A program made the position numbers and the translations under genes. Below are positions 62,107 to 64,000 of a stretch of DNA of 64,000 bases, one piece after another. This DNA comes from Pseudomonas triticicola (GTDB taxonomy: Bacteria > Pseudomonadota > Gammaproteobacteria > Pseudomonadales > Pseudomonadaceae): assembly GCF_019145375.1 (NCBI RefSeq), contig NZ_JAHSTX010000001.1, forward strand, positions 1,463,001-1,527,000. Direction: 5' to 3'. Positions within the stretch are counted from its first letter, which is position 1, and every line of letters begins with the position of its first letter. The notes beneath the pieces are model-generated. The model was given only the letters and a program-made list of their open reading frames with translations, did no database searches and had not been told where the DNA came from.

Positions 62107-62328
62107 TTGGCGCCAATAGCGGTTCCCGGGGACGTCCTGATCTGTGCGTACATGGGGCCGCTTTTCGAGCGGCCGGCAGTGCGTGCGAGTGTCGACAAGC
62201 TGCTACAGGATGTATTGCGGGAGCGTATACGGGTTGTCATTGAACGGGCCTTTACCCTATCGCAGGCTGCTGCGCATGACTTCGCGGAGCGAAGCAAACC
62301 GCTGGGGCGCGTCGTCATGAAGCCGTGA
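62107..62328 (+). pseudogene. Remnant of a zinc-binding/MDR alcohol dehydrogenase (C-terminal fragment)
   Basis: About 73 residues, with RASVDKLLQDVLRERIRVVIERAFTLSQAAA and ending FAERSKPLGRVVMKP. The pattern of a helix, then RVVIERxFxLSxAAxAH, then xGRVVMxP is typical of the last ~65 residues of MDR-family quinone/alcohol oxidoreductases. No upstream GroES or Rossmann domain is present and no normal start codon is supported (frame opens at a TTG). Most likely a deletion remnant beside the LysR gene. Confidence 0.6.
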
Positions 62329-62521
62329 AGCCATCGCCAGAGAATGGCAGCAAAAACCGTGGCGTTCCTCATTGCGCGACACAGTTAGTCATTCGCTGCT
62401 ACTACCCGAAGGTTTGAGGGCGCTGCACAGTGCATGAGGCATCGCCGCTCATAAGGCGCGCTGCACGGAAACTGATCCCGCAAATAAACGTGCCAACCCA
62501 CGGCAACAAGAGGATGGATTA

Positions 62522-63172
62522 ATGGCTTTTCGTAACGGTCTTGCTTCGCTTCTTCGTCCAGAAGACTCCGTACTTGTGTTGATCGACCACCAGCCTTTTC
62601 AACTCACCAATCTCAATAGCCACGATCCGCACGCAGCGGTCAACTGTGCGACAGCATTGGCGAAGGCTGCGAAGGCGTTTAACGTCCCGACCATTCTGAC
62701 CAGTGTGATTGCCGAGCGTGGCGGTTGGATCTTTCCGCAAATCACCGACGTTTTCCCCGGTCAGGAGGTGATTGACCGAACGCTCATCAATACTTGGGAA
62801 GACAAGAAAGTAGTGGACGCGGTCAAGGCAACAGGCCGCAAGCAATTGGTCTTCGCTGGCCTGTGGACTGAGGTCTGCGTCGCCATGCCAGCGATTCAAG
62901 CACTAGGCGAGGGCTGGGACGTTACCGTGGTCACCGACGCGTGCGGTGGCGTTTCGGTCGAAGCCCATCAAGTCGCCATCCAACGCATGGTCGGCGCCGG
63001 GGCAAATGTCATGACCTGGTTGGCAGTCATGGCTGAATGGCAACGCGACTGGGCGCGCCTCGATACGGCAGGCGCTGTAACCGATGTGCTTCTCCAGCAT
63101 GCTGCAGGTAGCGGCATTGCTTATCTGTGGGAGCAGCAATTGCTCGACACGCCGGTACCCGCTGAAGGTTGA
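62522..63172 (+). CDS. Isochorismatase-family hydrolase, YcaC-like
   Basis: A 216-residue cysteine hydrolase of the YcaC/nicotinamidase group. Catalytic Asp22 (LVLIDHQ) and Cys119 (GLWTEVCV) are visible, with TSVIAERGGWIFPQI and NVMTWLAVMAEWQRDW typical of YcaC proteins. Substrate of this subgroup is unknown; the enzyme is likely a cytoplasmic octamer. The start ATG at 62522 is the first in frame. It is flanked by the ADH remnant and the sigma-54 activator gene, with no clear operon partner. Confidence 0.92.
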   Translation: MAFRNGLASLLRPEDSVLVLIDHQPFQLTNLNSHDPHAAVNCATALAKAAKAFNVPTILTSVIAERGGWIFPQITDVFPGQEVIDRTLINTWEDKKVVDAVKATGRKQLVFAGLWTEVCVAMPAIQALGEGWDVTVVTDACGGVSVEAHQVAIQRMVGAGANVMTWLAVMAEWQRDWARLDTAGAVTDVLLQHAAGSGIAYLWEQQLLDTPVPAEG

Positions 63173-63554
63173 TCAGCACGGGAGTGAGGGGCCAGTGAAG
63201 TACCGCTTTGCCGGGGAGGCGCCCCATTCCCGCGTTCATCGACGGCCGATACTGAAGGCGTGCATTCGCAATCTGCCGGGATATTGCGAATGACCAATGC
63301 CTAGTCCAACACAGCACATGGCCGGCTCGGGCCAGATCACCAACATTAAGCCTGGCTGTGACTTTGGCGCTTGGTAACTGCCTTCATCTGCCCGCGAAGC
63401 CCGTGCACCGTCATGTCTTTGCATCGGGAGCCCCGCTGGCTCTGCGTAGCAATGCACTAAAATCCCTTCATATCGCGATCGATTGTTTGGGTGCTTTCAC
63501 TCGGCGCCACAGCTTGATCAAGACCGCTCAAAACAATAATCGAGGTCTCTCTCA
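63173..63554. other. Intergenic region before the sigma-54 activator gene
   Basis: A 382-bp region with no convincing gene. Short open frames on both strands lack family features. It should contain the promoter of the activator gene, but no clear -24/-12 element was found by eye. Confidence 0.5.
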
Positions 63555-64000
63555 ATGGCTGTCAGTTACAACTCTGAGCTCCACTATTCCGGCTTTCACG
63601 ACCTGAGCGACCAGGTTCGTTTTCAAAGCACGGAAGGCAAGATCTGGTTTGGCGAGCAGCGCATGTTGTTGATGCAGGTATCGGCGATGGCTAATTTTCG
63701 CCGTGAACTCATCAATAGCCTCGGCGTCGACCGCGCCAAGGGGTTCTTCTTGCGCCTTGGCTACCAGTCTGGACTCAAGGATGCGGAAATGGCCCGCAAG
63801 CTCAGACCAGACAGTCCGCAGTTGCAGATGTTTCTGGTCGGCCCGCAACTGCATTCCCTCAAAGGTATGGTCAATGCGAAACCCATTCAGTTAGAGCTGG
63901 ATCAGGAGAGCGGCCATTTTTATTGCGAGCTCGAATGGATTGACTCCTTTGAGGTCGAGACTTGCCTGACTGAAGTCGGCCTGATGGAGGAACCAGTTTG
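63555..64000 (+). CDS. XylR/DmpR-type sigma-54-dependent activator (partial)
   Basis: Starts MAVSYNSELHYSGFHDLSDQ at 63555 and runs past the right edge (148 residues seen). The sequence QVRFQSTEGKIWFGEQRMLLMQVSAM matches the opening of the XylR N-terminal sensing domain, and GFFLRLGYQSGLKDAEMARKL and GPQLHSLKGMV are further family landmarks. Full-length members continue with a V4R domain, an AAA+ sigma-54 contact domain and a Fis HTH, and switch on aromatic (phenol, toluene) degradation. The target genes presumably lie beyond the window. Confidence 0.88.
   Translation, partial: MAVSYNSELHYSGFHDLSDQVRFQSTEGKIWFGEQRMLLMQVSAMANFRRELINSLGVDRAKGFFLRLGYQSGLKDAEMARKLRPDSPQLQMFLVGPQLHSLKGMVNAKPIQLELDQESGHFYCELEWIDSFEVETCLTEVGLMEEPV

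Overview
The window is a piece of a Pseudomonas chromosome, most likely from the P. fluorescens group. The evidence is high GC content, REP palindromes with a GTGGGAGCGAGCC...GCTCGCGAA core, a membrane PQQ glucose dehydrogenase followed by an OprB porin, and many Pseudomonas-type regulators and DUF families. I found no tRNA, rRNA, CRISPR array, prophage or intact insertion sequence. The region reads as ordinary accessory chromosome: short operons, each with its own regulator, separated by repeats.

Layout, left to right. 1-3.2 kb: glucose oxidation (gcd and a partial oprB). 3.4-3.7 kb: a 104-bp tandem repeat. 3.7-6.3 kb: an MDR/SDR oxidoreductase pair with a divergent TetR. 6.3-13.2 kb: a large signalling module, made of a receiver-only protein, a winged-helix/receiver/LuxR regulator and a 1751-residue pseudokinase/ATPase/histidine kinase that carries an in-frame REP pair. 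13.5-15.2 kb: an AraC regulator and an Old Yellow Enzyme (OYE). 15.3-19.3 kb: a molybdenum hydroxylase with a 2Fe-2S subunit and a tri-haem cytochrome c. 19.6-23.4 kb: MFS, LysR and diguanylate cyclase. 23.4-25 kb: an FeS-type photolyase/cryptochrome.

25.1-27.9 kb: a NemR-like electrophile-response locus (OYE, DJ-1/PfpI, TetR) with three copies of one operator. 27.9-28.6 kb: a five-unit REP array. 28.6-31.2 kb: an orphan PaoC-like molybdenum subunit. 31.4-39.5 kb: a TonB receptor, GABA-type permease, flavin/2Fe-2S fusion reductase, GST and LysR. 39.5-42.3 kb: a hypochlorite-response-like cluster (RclR-like AraC, RclC/DUF417, DUF2790, alpha/beta hydrolase). 42.3-47.2 kb: MFS, lactonase, a divergent Nramp-like transporter and DUF1206.

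47.3-49.5 kb: DUF6482, SDR, DUF3833 and folE, two of whose promoters share a motif with the photolyase gene, which suggests a light-response regulon. 49.8-52.5 kb: an unknown small protein, a LysR, and a quinone-reductase-like gene with a small partner. 52.7-54.8 kb: trkH and DUF6130. 54.9-58.9 kb: a complete Fec-type iron-uptake signalling system (sigma factor, anti-sigma FecR, TonB receptor) behind a Fur box. 59-62.3 kb: two paralogous LysR genes with an SDR and an alcohol-dehydrogenase remnant. 62.5-64 kb: an isochorismatase-family hydrolase and the start of an XylR/DmpR-type sigma-54 activator.

The recurring theme is redox and electrophile stress handling (two OYEs, DJ-1, GST, SDRs, quinone reductase, Rcl-like genes) plus periplasmic oxidation. 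The most unusual items are the REP pair read through as protein inside the pseudokinase domain, the double-output response regulator beside it, and the two shared-operator sets.
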